A DNA stretch of 64,000 bases, from contig NZ_VJZS01000016.1 in the NCBI RefSeq assembly GCF_007097385.1, positions 1 through 64,000 of the forward strand. The letters are read 5' to 3'. This DNA is from Flavobacterium sp. ZT3R18 (GTDB lineage: Bacteria > Bacteroidota > Bacteroidia > Flavobacteriales > Flavobacteriaceae). This document shows positions 8,749 to 17,504 of this stretch, in pieces (position 1 is the first letter of the stretch; each line of letters opens with the position of its first letter). A program made the translations under genes and the position numbers. Below the pieces are notes generated by a model. It searched no databases. It was not told the origin of the DNA and saw nothing but the letters and a program-made list of their open reading frames with translations.

Positions 8749-8775
8749 TAACAAATCACAACGAGAGTTGATATA
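8749..8775 (+). promoter_or_regulatory. ECF-like promoter repeat 2 (GTAAC-N17-GATAT)
   Basis: AACAAGGGTAACAA at 8743-8756, then TTGATATAA ending at 8777. The spacer between GTAAC and GATAT is 17. It is near-identical in its two blocks to repeats 1 and 3, with an unrelated spacer sequence, as expected for promoter elements rather than a duplicated gene. Confidence 0.6.
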
Positions 8776-8817
8776 AGAATGAAATTAAAATTAAAAAAGA
8801 AATTTCAAAAACAAGGG

Positions 8818-8844
8818 TAACAATATCAAACCTTAATTGATATA
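8818..8844 (+). promoter_or_regulatory. ECF-like promoter repeat 3 (GTAAC-N17-GATAT)
   Basis: AACAAGGGTAACAA ending at 8825, then TTGATATAA ending at 8846, spacer again 17. This copy is the closest to the lipoprotein gene; its -10-like box ends 83 bp before the ATG at 8928. Confidence 0.6.
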
Positions 8845-8927
8845 AACAAAAGAAACAATAATTAACAACCAGAGTCTGAAAAACCTCTTGAATCATTTCA
8901 AGACAGATTCAAAAAAAATTAGAAATC

Positions 8928-9917
8928 ATGAACACAAATCTAAAATCAATCGCACTTTTATTTTTAGGAACAATGACAATGGTAAGCTGTACAAACGAGG
9001 ACACTCCAAAAACGGACATCCCAACCATTCCCGCAACAGCCTCCGAATTGAAAGAAGTTAGAACCCAAGCCCTAACCAAATTAAAGCAAACCTTCACCAT
9101 TACAGCAGCTTCTGGATCAGTTACACTAACAACTGCAAAAGGAGTAAAAATCACGATCAACAGAGACTACCTTAGAAAAAATGGGGTTGCAGTAACAGGC
9201 CCTATCAACATTGAGTACGCAGAACTGTTTGACAAAGGACACATGCTAGTGGCCAACAAACCAACGATGGGATTAACTACAGACGGAAAGAAAAACTTAT
9301 TAATCTCTGGCGGAGAATTCTACATCAAAGCAACACAAGATGGAGTTGCCTTAGAATCAATAGCCAACATGACCCTTCTTGTCCCAGCTAACTTAACCGA
9401 TGGAATAAAAACAGGAATGCTTCTTTGGACAGGCAATTTAGAAGATCCAGAAAATTTAGTTTGGAGAAATGCAGCTGATGCAGCAGGAACCAATGGCGGA
9501 AAAGGTGGCGTACAAGGAGAAGGAGGAAACTACTATGTGTCATTTGGCACCTTTGGATGGACAAACGTAGATAAATTTTACAGTGACCCGAGGCCAAAAA
9601 CTACCATTCTTGCTGCTGCGCCAACAGGTTATGACAACACCAACAGTGCCATTTATTTATCGTATGACGGAGAAGGTCAAAACGCACTTGCCAAATTAGA
9701 CACCTATACTGCAGCAGGTTTGTTCAGCGAACATTACGGTCAAATTCCAATTGGATTAGCTTGTCATGTAATTTTTGCCACCGAGGACAACGGACAATGG
9801 AGATACGCTATCAAAGCCGTAACAGTAGCCGCAAATGATGTTTACACTTTCACATTAGCCGAAACAACTCTAGGCACAGAAGATCAATTAGTAGCCGCAA
9901 TCAATGCTATCCAATAA
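8928..9917 (+). CDS. Lipoprotein of unknown function
   Basis: A 329-residue protein with a lipoprotein signal peptide; lipobox 'MVSC' with Cys at about residue 21. After an Asp/Thr/Pro-rich linker comes a beta-rich region starting 'SGSVTLTTAKGVKITINRDYL' and 'VTGPINIEYAELFDKGHML'. I do not recognise a named domain. It opens the plus-strand group facing the ECF sigma operon, lies downstream of three promoter-like repeats, and ends at a strong terminator, so it is probably its own transcript. A cell-envelope role under control of the neighbouring sigma factor is inference. Confidence 0.8.
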   Translation: MNTNLKSIALLFLGTMTMVSCTNEDTPKTDIPTIPATASELKEVRTQALTKLKQTFTITAASGSVTLTTAKGVKITINRDYLRKNGVAVTGPINIEYAELFDKGHMLVANKPTMGLTTDGKKNLLISGGEFYIKATQDGVALESIANMTLLVPANLTDGIKTGMLLWTGNLEDPENLVWRNAADAAGTNGGKGGVQGEGGNYYVSFGTFGWTNVDKFYSDPRPKTTILAAAPTGYDNTNSAIYLSYDGEGQNALAKLDTYTAAGLFSEHYGQIPIGLACHVIFATEDNGQWRYAIKAVTVAANDVYTFTLAETTLGTEDQLVAAINAIQ

Positions 9918-9936
9918 GTTACCAATTCAAATAAAT

Positions 9937-9970
9937 AAAAAAAGCGATGATTTGCTCATCGCTTTTTTTT
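9937..9970 (+). terminator. Rho-independent terminator after lipoprotein gene
   Basis: Stem AAAGCGATGA with TCATCGCTTT, 5-base loop and a T tract of eight, starting 20 bp after the stop codon. Confidence 0.88.
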
Positions 9971-10037
9971 ATATTTAAAAATAATTTGAATTTCAGAACG
10001 TTACCAAAGCTATAATGACCGACAAAAATAACCAAAC

Positions 10038-11990
10038 ATGAACAAATCACTATTCGTCTTTTTTCTAATTACTGCTTTCCCATTTTACGCCCAAGTCAAA
10101 GTAAAAGACACCATAACCAGAAGAGCCAATATTGGATACGATCAAAAAGGAAATTTAGTCAGTTTTAAACCAGAAACACCTCCATTAATTCCAATTGCAG
10201 GTGCTCCAAAACCGAGTTACTCCTATTTGTGGGAAATGGGAGATGGTCATTACAGCAAAGAAGCCGAGCCCAAACACGTCTATAAAAACAAAGGAACTTA
10301 TACCGCTAGACTTGCCGTAACCAATAATTACGACAACGGAAAACCTCCCGCTACCCGTCCCAAAAAAGTCGTAGTCAACGATATTGAAGACCTCAATTAC
10401 AAAGACATTGCTTCTATTGCCGATCAAAATGGATTGTCGATTTTAAAAAACTGCGACCCCATTCCGGAACAGGAAATGCAAGTGGTTGTGAGTTATGAAA
10501 ACCTGGAAAATTATGTCACCAACGGAAAACTCTATCTTTTTTACAATGAAAAACAATTCAAAAACAACAATTTCGATTTACAGGAAGTAAGACCCTATGC
10601 AGGAGAAAGAACCGTAAAAGAAAATAACATCGTTTCAACCGATGATGTCGATAATTCGAATCGCTATTTGGCATCTAATGAAACTTTGGCTTTCACCAAA
10701 AGATATATCGAAACTACTAATGAAACCGACTTGGATTCGACTTTATTAGAAGCAAAAAACATGTATAAAGAGGTTTCCATTTTAGAAATAGACGATCACA
10801 ATCCGGGAGAATCCAGAAATGTGTTTTACACTTTCAAAACTACTCCCGAAATGATCAAAGATACCAGCGCCACCATAACCATGCGTAGCATTTATGTTCC
10901 CAACCGAAGTTTTAAAAACCACAAAATAAAAAACCTAGAAATGGAAATCGTCACTTCCCACGATCCCAACAAAATGGGCTCAAACGGAAGTTTTATGAAT
11001 TACAGATTTGTGCGTTACAAAAGAGTCAAATTCAAAACCAGTTTCCAAAACAATGGCGAAGGGCCTGCTCGAAAAATACAACTCGAAACCGATATTCCCG
11101 ACATGTTTGACAAATCCAGTCTAAAAATAGAAAGTATGTATCCTGAATGTCCTATTTGTCCAAAAGGCGAAGAGGCTACTACCAGTTGTTTGGATATTAT
11201 CGAAAGAGAAACCCAAATTTTCTTTGTTTTCAGAAACATCTATTTACCAGGAAGCAACCAGAAAAATGTGAAGGAAATTGACAGCACCAAAGGATTTGTA
11301 AAATACTCTATGAAATTCAATGAAGACTTTCACAAAATAAAAACCAAAAGTAGAACAGCCATAATTTTTGATAAAAATGACCCCATTATTACCAACTATG
11401 CCACTACCCGATTCACACCAGGCTTATCCATTGGAGCCAAAGCGGGTTACACATTTTACCCGAATTTAGACCAACCCAGAAGCTATTTTGTGGGTTTCAC
11501 CATTTCGCCATTCAAAACCTACCGCTATTATGGACAAGCTGAGTTTATAAATAGCGTGACATCTTACAACGGAGCCACCACCAACACCCAAAGAATTGAT
11601 CAGAGTACTAATGGTACTGCCAATCTAAAAAAAATCACAACATCCATTGAAAACAAAAATATAAATTGGGAAATCCCGTTATTGTTCCGATACAATATTT
11701 CCACCTATTTTGGAGTGGGTGCCGGATTTCAAGTCAATATGAATGTATCCGAAGAACAAACACAAAATATCAAAACCGATGTGTACGAAGGAACCTCGGA
11801 TAAATTTTTATTGCGAACGGAATACTCAACCGCTACAACAAAAAATGCATCACCCCAATTAAAATCAGGCATACTACTCGATTTTACTGCCGGTTTTGCA
11901 CGAATTGGTCCTAGCTTAGGAGCGCGTTATGTACTCAACTTTGACAATAATTTTAATTGTTTTCAGCTGTATGCTATTTGGAAGTTTTAG
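10038..11990 (+). CDS. Secreted PKD-domain protein with C-terminal outer-membrane barrel
   Basis: A 650-residue protein with a signal peptide ending about residue 19 ('FPFYAQ'). A PKD domain follows near residues 55-112 ('YLWEMGDGHYSKEAEPKHVY'), then a middle part resembling DUF11-like beta-sandwiches ('TSFQNNGEGPARKIQLETDIPD'), with a CPICPKG cysteine cluster. The C-terminal part of about 170 residues has alternating strands ('GLSIGAKAGYTFYP', 'YYGQAEF') and ends in an aromatic residue ('AIWKF'), typical of outer-membrane barrels. It is probably anchored in the outer membrane with the PKD and middle domains displayed. It sits between the ECF-linked lipoprotein and the CHAT protein. Confidence 0.8.
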   Translation: MNKSLFVFFLITAFPFYAQVKVKDTITRRANIGYDQKGNLVSFKPETPPLIPIAGAPKPSYSYLWEMGDGHYSKEAEPKHVYKNKGTYTARLAVTNNYDNGKPPATRPKKVVVNDIEDLNYKDIASIADQNGLSILKNCDPIPEQEMQVVVSYENLENYVTNGKLYLFYNEKQFKNNNFDLQEVRPYAGERTVKENNIVSTDDVDNSNRYLASNETLAFTKRYIETTNETDLDSTLLEAKNMYKEVSILEIDDHNPGESRNVFYTFKTTPEMIKDTSATITMRSIYVPNRSFKNHKIKNLEMEIVTSHDPNKMGSNGSFMNYRFVRYKRVKFKTSFQNNGEGPARKIQLETDIPDMFDKSSLKIESMYPECPICPKGEEATTSCLDIIERETQIFFVFRNIYLPGSNQKNVKEIDSTKGFVKYSMKFNEDFHKIKTKSRTAIIFDKNDPIITNYATTRFTPGLSIGAKAGYTFYPNLDQPRSYFVGFTISPFKTYRYYGQAEFINSVTSYNGATTNTQRIDQSTNGTANLKKITTSIENKNINWEIPLLFRYNISTYFGVGAGFQVNMNVSEEQTQNIKTDVYEGTSDKFLLRTEYSTATTKNASPQLKSGILLDFTAGFARIGPSLGARYVLNFDNNFNCFQLYAIWKF

Positions 11991-12064
11991 TATTTGACAT
12001 ATCGAAAAACGAAAAGGTTTCAAAATTCCATTTTTTGATCAGGACAAACACTTGAAAAAAAAGT

Positions 12065-12167
12065 TAGCCACGAATTTGCGCTAATTTCTTTAAATTAAAA
12101 AGAAAAAAATTCGTGAATAATTTGTGTAATTGCTTCGCCTATTCACTATCGCTCGAGTCATGGCTAA
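12065..12167. repeat. Degenerate copy of the CACGAAT/ATTCGTG inverted repeat
   Basis: Shares AGCCACGAAT, GCTAATT and the segment AGAAAAAAATTCGTGAATAA with the repeat at 6886-6971. It has lost part of one arm and gained a GC-richer insertion near 12132-12155. It lies in the 254-bp gap before the CHAT gene. Confidence 0.65.
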
Positions 12168-12244
12168 AAAATTTTGCCAACACAATTCGTAGTAGAACCA
12201 AAAAAAACTACCGCCGTAAATACATGCCAGCAAAATAAAATGCT

Positions 12245-14899
12245 ATGATGAAAAATATTGCTTTCTTTTACCTCTTTGCATCTCTGACCCTATTCGGACA
12301 AAAAAGACACACCCAAGAAGACATCACTTATGAGGCAATCGACTTCTTTGTAGCCAATCCAACCTTGCAAGGCATTCAAAACCTCAACACTATTGAAACT
12401 AATTTTTGGAAAAACAAAAATCAAAAATCAAAAACCGCATTGCTCTCCATCGTTGTCTTAAACTGCAACAAAGCCTATTTCGAAAATAAATTAGGCAAAA
12501 CAAACCAAGCCATTGCGAGTTATGAAAAAGCTTGGAAACTATACCAAACCTACCGACTCACCAATTATGACATTGTTGAATTTTGCTTAAAACCATTAGG
12601 CAATCTCTACACCATCATTGGGGATTATGACAATGCTGAGAACACTATCAAGCATTATTATTTTATTGCCAATCAAGAAAAAAACGAAGTCAATACAATA
12701 GCAGCGATTCTCAATTTGTCCAATGTCTATCAAAGTTCTGGCAAAAATATTTTGGCTATCGATTTATTAGAAAACACCTTAAAAACCGCAAAACTTTCCC
12801 CCGTTCAAAAAGGACGTTTATTGAATAATCTGGGCAATACTTATTTGCTTAGCGCCAAAGAATTAGCTTTCGATCCGCAACCCTATTTCAAAGCCGAGAA
12901 CAGTTACCAAAGTGCCATTCCCCTTTTAAAAAATAAAAAAAATCAATCCGAAGCTTTATCCAATTGCTATAGAAACTTAGCTTCCCTAAATGGGCAAAGA
13001 GGCGATTTTAAAAAAGCAAATGCCTATTTCGAAAAAGCAAAAATACTTTTCTTTACCTCTAAAAGCAATGGAGCTCGAGCCATTGCAAAATTGTATTACG
13101 AAGAAGCCTTGCTGTTTTTTGAACAAAGAAAAACAAACCAGGCCAATCAATCGATTCAACTGGTTTATCAAACCTTAATTCCTTTATACAACAACCAGAA
13201 GAGAATTATTCCGCTACAAAGTTCTTTGTATGCCGAAACGATTTTACTCGATGCTTTAGATTTACAGGCCGAGATTTACAACCTGCAAAACCAACCCAAA
13301 AAAGCATTAGAAGTTTATGCACTTTGTTTTCCTATCGAAGCGTTGATGAGCAGTTTGTTGCTTTATGAAAATTCTAAAATCATCAATCAAATACGGATGA
13401 GCAATCGCACCGAAAAATGCATTGCCATCTACAATAATCTGTATCAAAAAGAAAACAAAATCAGCTATATCGAAAAGGCTTTTCAACTTGCAGAACGCAC
13501 CAAATCGGGGGTTTTAAAAAGTGAGCTTTCGAGAAACAGCAGCGCTTCAAAAAAGGAAAAACAAAAGATTCAAGAACTACAATTTTGGAATAACGAAATC
13601 CTAAAAGAACAACAAAAAGGAGCGTTCGCCAATATTTACAAAATAAACAAATCCATCAAAAAGCAAAATGAAACCATGCTTTTGCTCAAAGAATTTCAGT
13701 CTAAAAACACCGATTTTAACGAAAAATCCATCGATTTAAATGCGTTATATTCCAAACTGAATGCTGACGATGCCCTAATGATTTATTATTTTTCGGGTTT
13801 CGAAAAAATGTATTATTTTACTTTGGGCGGCACCCAAAACGAAAAAATAGTCTTGAATTCTTTTAGCAATGATGCTCATTACTCTATCTATTTTTGGCAG
13901 TTTATCGGGTATTTCAATGATGCCAATGCCATTACCAATGATATAAAAGGATACAATCATTTTGGAAAAATAGCTTTTGACAAACTTCAATTACCCAAAA
14001 GTAAAAATCAAGAAAACCTGATTATCATTCCAGATGGCGTACTCGACTTTCTGCCCTTTGAAGCTTTAATTACCGAAGAATCTAACACAACCAATTTTGA
14101 AAAAATGCACTATTTACTGCATGATTACAAAATTGCCTACAATAATTCGGCTAGTTTTTATTTGAACACCAAACCTTTTTCTCCAAAAGAAAAAACGGTT
14201 TTGGGCATTTTCCCCGTTTTTGAAAAAACCAATTACGCACTGACCTATTCCAAAACCGAATTGCAATCCATTAAAAACAGTTTCAAAGGTCGATTTTTTG
14301 AAAACTCCAATGCCAATTTTAAAAACTTCAAAGACAATGCAGCATCCTATTCGATACTGCATTTATCAACCCACGCCACAGCTGGTAACACTGAAACACC
14401 TGCCAGCATTAAATTCTATGATCGAGAAGTATTGTATTCAGAACTGTATCCTCTTAGTATCAATCCCAATTTGGTCGTTTTGAGCGCTTGCGAAACAGGG
14501 ATTGGCAAACTCTACAAATCCGAGGGCGCTATGAGTATCGCCAGAGGTTTTCAGCTTGCGGGAGCTCAAAATTTGTTATTCTCTTTATGGAAAGTCAATG
14601 ATTACACTACGGCTGTATTTATGGGGGATTTCTACAAATACATCAAAAAAAACGATTCTTATTTTGAAGCCAATGCCAAAGCAAAACTTGATTTTTTAAA
14701 AAACAAAAACATCTCAAATGCTGAAAAATCCCCTTATTATTGGGCTGCTTTTGTGTATTATGGCAGTCTGGAAAACAAAGAAAAAAGCAATTATTTGATT
14801 GTGGGATCTGTAATTATCAGTATGCTTATTGGCGGTTTTTTACTATTCAGACTGACTTTGAAAAGAATAAAAAAGAGAAAATTTACACTCAAAAAATAA
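12245..14899 (+). CDS. TPR-CHAT domain protein (caspase-like peptidase fold), membrane-anchored
   Basis: An 884-residue protein with a signal peptide (cleavage near residue 19, 'LTLFGQ'). Multiple tetratricopeptide-like helical repeats span about 60-440, followed by a coiled segment (about 440-500) and a C-terminal CHAT domain (about 560-845). The caspase-like dyad is visible as His in 'LHLSTHA' (about residue 710) and Cys in 'LSACETG' (about 748), followed by 'RGFQLAGAQNLLFSLWKVND'. A transmembrane helix at about 855-873 precedes a basic tail. CHAT proteins are caspase/separase-like proteases, several of them activated by partner proteins. Topology suggests the TPR and protease parts are periplasmic. 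Confidence 0.9.
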   Translation: MMKNIAFFYLFASLTLFGQKRHTQEDITYEAIDFFVANPTLQGIQNLNTIETNFWKNKNQKSKTALLSIVVLNCNKAYFENKLGKTNQAIASYEKAWKLYQTYRLTNYDIVEFCLKPLGNLYTIIGDYDNAENTIKHYYFIANQEKNEVNTIAAILNLSNVYQSSGKNILAIDLLENTLKTAKLSPVQKGRLLNNLGNTYLLSAKELAFDPQPYFKAENSYQSAIPLLKNKKNQSEALSNCYRNLASLNGQRGDFKKANAYFEKAKILFFTSKSNGARAIAKLYYEEALLFFEQRKTNQANQSIQLVYQTLIPLYNNQKRIIPLQSSLYAETILLDALDLQAEIYNLQNQPKKALEVYALCFPIEALMSSLLLYENSKIINQIRMSNRTEKCIAIYNNLYQKENKISYIEKAFQLAERTKSGVLKSELSRNSSASKKEKQKIQELQFWNNEILKEQQKGAFANIYKINKSIKKQNETMLLLKEFQSKNTDFNEKSIDLNALYSKLNADDALMIYYFSGFEKMYYFTLGGTQNEKIVLNSFSNDAHYSIYFWQFIGYFNDANAITNDIKGYNHFGKIAFDKLQLPKSKNQENLIIIPDGVLDFLPFEALITEESNTTNFEKMHYLLHDYKIAYNNSASFYLNTKPFSPKEKTVLGIFPVFEKTNYALTYSKTELQSIKNSFKGRFFENSNANFKNFKDNAASYSILHLSTHATAGNTETPASIKFYDREVLYSELYPLSINPNLVVLSACETGIGKLYKSEGAMSIARGFQLAGAQNLLFSLWKVNDYTTAVFMGDFYKYIKKNDSYFEANAKAKLDFLKNKNISNAEKSPYYWAAFVYYGSLENKEKSNYLIVGSVIISMLIGGFLLFRLTLKRIKKRKFTLKK

Positions 14900-14952
14900 A
14901 TTGTATCGTTACTAATGCTACTTTTACTTTGCGAAAAATAGCTGTTGTCAAG

Positions 14953-15393
14953 ATGAAAAATTTACACGAAAAACTAAAGAAGGAAGATTATAAAAAAGTC
15001 AAGTTTAAAATCACCAAAACACAACATCTTTTGATCAAAGCAAAAATTAATGGTGTTAAGGGAAATTTTATTTTAGACACAGGCGCTTCGAACAGTTGCG
15101 TAGGATTTGAAAGTATTGGACATTTTATATTGGAAGCTAAAAAATCTAAAACCAAAGCTTCGGGAGCGGGTGCAACGGGTATGCTAACACAAACCTCCTC
15201 CTCAAACAAGCTGCAATTGGGCAATTGGAAAAACTCCAATTTCGACCTCATCATCTTTGATTTATCACACGTCAATGAAGCGCTGAATCATTATAAAGTA
15301 AAACCTGTACACGGCATTATTGGCGCCGATATTTTGATGAAAGGCAAGGGAATAATTGATTATTACAATCATTGTTTGTATTTGAAGAAATAA
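14953..15393 (+). CDS. Retropepsin-like aspartic protease, single domain
   Basis: A 146-residue protein with the retroviral-type aspartic protease signature 'FILDTGASNSCVG' (catalytic Asp at residue 42) and the C-terminal 'VHGIIGADILMKGKGIIDY' hydrophobic-GADIL motif. Such enzymes work as homodimers, one Asp from each chain. There is no signal peptide, so it should be cytoplasmic. The ATG at 14953 is chosen because an earlier in-frame start lies inside the CHAT gene's 3' end and would add an implausible N-terminus. It follows the CHAT gene by 53 bp on the same strand, so the two proteases are probably co-expressed. Confidence 0.85.
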   Translation: MKNLHEKLKKEDYKKVKFKITKTQHLLIKAKINGVKGNFILDTGASNSCVGFESIGHFILEAKKSKTKASGAGATGMLTQTSSSNKLQLGNWKNSNFDLIIFDLSHVNEALNHYKVKPVHGIIGADILMKGKGIIDYYNHCLYLKK

Positions 15394-15433
15394 AAACAAT
15401 GATTTCTATATTCAAAATCAAAATGATTAAACC

Positions 15434-15468
15434 AAAATCCCACTTGGCAAACCAAGCGGGATTTTTTA
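15434..15468. terminator. Bidirectional terminator between convergent genes
   Basis: Stem AATCCCACTTGG with CCAAGCGGGATT (one mismatch), loop of about 4, T run on the plus side and an A run on the other. It separates the retropepsin gene from the convergent papain-like lipoprotein gene. Confidence 0.82.
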
Positions 15469-15497
15469 TATATGAAAATTCTGAATTAATCTATCTA

Positions 15498-16463
15498 CTA
15501 AAGATTCGCTGATGGGTTAGGAAGAATACATCCCGCCCAGTTGAATGCTCCATTGGCAATATTAGCATACGTTACATAAAAGAAACCGCCACGTCCCCAG
15601 CCTGAACCCCAAGAATTCTGCACTTTAAAAAGCTGCGTGGCATCGTCATATCCTACAATACATACACAGTGACCTCCCTGTGTTGATCCATAAACACTAG
15701 ACCAAACATAATTGTTATTACGAATATCAAAAAAACTTTGATTCACGTTGAAACATACCGCTACAGCATAATTCTGATTGAGATAGTACTTTATATCGGA
15801 TGCACTTCTTGCATTCACATTAAACCAACCACTTGATTTTCTCGCCGCTGCCCATGTTTTTTGCTGTACTGATGGCTGTGTATAACAACCACCCGCAATG
15901 TAAGGCATTTGTGAATTCCCACATTCTCCTTGGTTTTTTATTAAGTTCATAGCATCATTCGGATAAGAACCTGCACCACAATCCCCTAATTTGATTTGAT
16001 TATAAACATAAGCCGCACTCCTTGAAGCTCCAGCCCAATTGCTTTGATGTACCGTATTGTTTATATATCTAGCGATACTATGTGCTGCATAACCTACTCC
16101 CCAACCCACACATGAACCTTCGCTTCCTTGATCTCCTACTGGAGGAGTTGGTAAGTTTTTAACCGCAGCTACCTTAGCAGTCAAATCAGATTTTTGAGAA
16201 AGCGATTTCAAATCAGGTCTGAATTTGGCAATTTCTAAACGATATTCATTTGGGGAAATGGTTACAATGCTTTTCAAATACTCCTCAGACATTGGAGCAA
16301 GTCCATATCTTCCTTTATCGAGTAAATTAACCTCTCCATCCATTAACTTTCCTTGAACCTCTTCAGACTGTTCATTATTCTTCTCACAGGACACAAATGC
16401 AAGTACAGCTACAAACAGAATTGCAATGTTTCTAGCAATGTTTTTAATAAATTGTTTTTTCAT
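15498..16463 (-). CDS. Papain-like (C1 family) cysteine protease lipoprotein
   Basis: A 321-residue protein with lipobox 'AFVSC' (Cys 26) and a propeptide-like region to about 100. The mature C1 domain shows the oxyanion Gln and catalytic Cys in 'VGDQGSEGSCVGW' (Gln 112, Cys 118), catalytic His in 'GGHCVCIVGYDD' (His 265) and Asn in 'VQNSWGSGWGRGGFF' (Asn 283). All four functional residues are present, so it is predicted active, tethered to the outer membrane or exported to the surface. The W following the Cys in classic papain (CWAF) is replaced by 'CVGW', as in several bacterial homologues. Confidence 0.92.
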   Translation of the reverse strand: MKKQFIKNIARNIAILFVAVLAFVSCEKNNEQSEEVQGKLMDGEVNLLDKGRYGLAPMSEEYLKSIVTISPNEYRLEIAKFRPDLKSLSQKSDLTAKVAAVKNLPTPPVGDQGSEGSCVGWGVGYAAHSIARYINNTVHQSNWAGASRSAAYVYNQIKLGDCGAGSYPNDAMNLIKNQGECGNSQMPYIAGGCYTQPSVQQKTWAAARKSSGWFNVNARSASDIKYYLNQNYAVAVCFNVNQSFFDIRNNNYVWSSVYGSTQGGHCVCIVGYDDATQLFKVQNSWGSGWGRGGFFYVTYANIANGAFNWAGCILPNPSANL

Positions 16464-16498
16464 AATCTTTAGTTTTTTTTGGTTATTGATTTATTTAA

Positions 16499-16506
16499 CA
16501 AATTTA
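16499..16506 (-). promoter_or_regulatory. -7 box (TAAATTTG) of cysteine protease gene
   Basis: On the minus strand TAAATTTG matches TAnnTTTG and lies 36 bp upstream of the start codon. No obvious -33 box. Confidence 0.45.
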
Positions 16507-16627
16507 TACGTAATTTTAGCATTATATTAACACTAAATTAATCACAACTTTAACACAAGTCATACATAAAAAAATAGCCGAAGCCCCACTTCTCTAAAAA
16601 ACTAACCATTCTTACCCCAAAAACAGC

Positions 16628-17464
16628 ATGGAACTCATTATTGAAAAACTAACAAAAACGGTCAAATCACACCCTACAATACAGAACAGCACTCTATCCG
16701 GCACGACCGAATGGAAAAGAGCACACTATATTATACTGTCTGAAATAATCTCGGATTGTTTGCAGAAATCAGAATTTATGGCTGGTGCCAAAAGAAATGA
16801 ATTGGGTTGCTCCATATCAAGCATAACTCTTCAAAGGATATTTACGAATGATCCTTCTAAAACAAAAAAATCAGATTTGCGTTTCCTAAAAAGCTTAGAC
16901 AAGTTGGCTATTTTTATTGGACACCCCTCCTTAAATAGCTTTCTAAATAACGAGGCAATAGATCTTAGTAAATCCTCTGAATTTGAAAACAAAAATGAAC
17001 CAGCTTCCTTTTTTGAAAAACTCATTACCGATTATTGTCAAGAAGAATTCAATTGTTTGCAAAAGCTACCCGAAGTCAATGTAAGCAGTTTATCAAACTT
17101 CATATTCACAGATGGCCCATTATCCAAAAGAATCACAGACATTATAGAAAACTATTCGAAATTAAATTACCATTTGAATTGCACCAATAACCGATCTAAT
17201 TTTGAAGTATATGACTTTAAGGTTTCTAGCATATCCGAATCAATTGCTATCATTACCGCAAAAGAGTTTTGGAATTTAGAATGGAAAGATGAAAATGATA
17301 CTGTTACAATTGTTTTTAACAAAGTAAATAGACAAACCTATTTCATCAAAAAAACAGATGCTGTTTGGAAAATCTGGGACAACTACAATCCCGATTACAA
17401 TGAAATAGCGACAAAAATAAAAGCAGCTATTGAAGAAAAACGGAGCATAAAAAAAACCGTTTAG
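16628..17464 (+). CDS. Unknown protein, HTH-like N-terminus and NTF2/IMS-like C-terminus
   Basis: A 278-residue soluble protein. The N-terminal part 'LGCSISSITLQRIF' and 'SLDKLAIFIGHPSLNSFL' resembles a helical module found at the N-terminus of many Bacteroidota proteins ('STLxRFFG ... LAxYLGYxSWxxFL'), possibly DNA-binding or a protein adaptor. The C-terminal 130 residues ('ITAKEFWNLEWKD', 'RQTYFIKKTDAVWKIWDNY') look like an NTF2/IMS-type cone domain. No catalytic motif is seen. Its stop codon lies inside the stem of the terminator that follows. It is divergent from the cysteine protease gene. Confidence 0.7.
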   Translation: MELIIEKLTKTVKSHPTIQNSTLSGTTEWKRAHYIILSEIISDCLQKSEFMAGAKRNELGCSISSITLQRIFTNDPSKTKKSDLRFLKSLDKLAIFIGHPSLNSFLNNEAIDLSKSSEFENKNEPASFFEKLITDYCQEEFNCLQKLPEVNVSSLSNFIFTDGPLSKRITDIIENYSKLNYHLNCTNNRSNFEVYDFKVSSISESIAIITAKEFWNLEWKDENDTVTIVFNKVNRQTYFIKKTDAVWKIWDNYNPDYNEIATKIKAAIEEKRSIKKTV

Positions 17465-17484
17465 CAAAACTAAACGGTTTTTGT
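17450..17484. terminator. Bidirectional terminator overlapping a stop codon
   Basis: Stem AAACCGTTTAG with CTAAACGGTTT, 5-base loop, T run after and A run before. It serves the plus-strand gene, whose TAG stop is in the left arm, and the convergent odhB. Confidence 0.88.
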
Positions 17485-17504
17485 ATTTGAATAATTTGTT
17501 GAAT

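Noticed and set aside
8580..8850. The three GGGTAAC repeats as a CRISPR array
   Set aside because: Only three copies, unequal spacing (159 and 69 bp), and the conserved parts are split in two blocks with a 17-bp gap; this fits promoters.
14740..14952. N-terminal extension of the retropepsin frame
   Set aside because: It lies within the CHAT gene and adds a cysteine- and lysine-rich sequence with no family match; the ATG at 14953 gives the normal protein.
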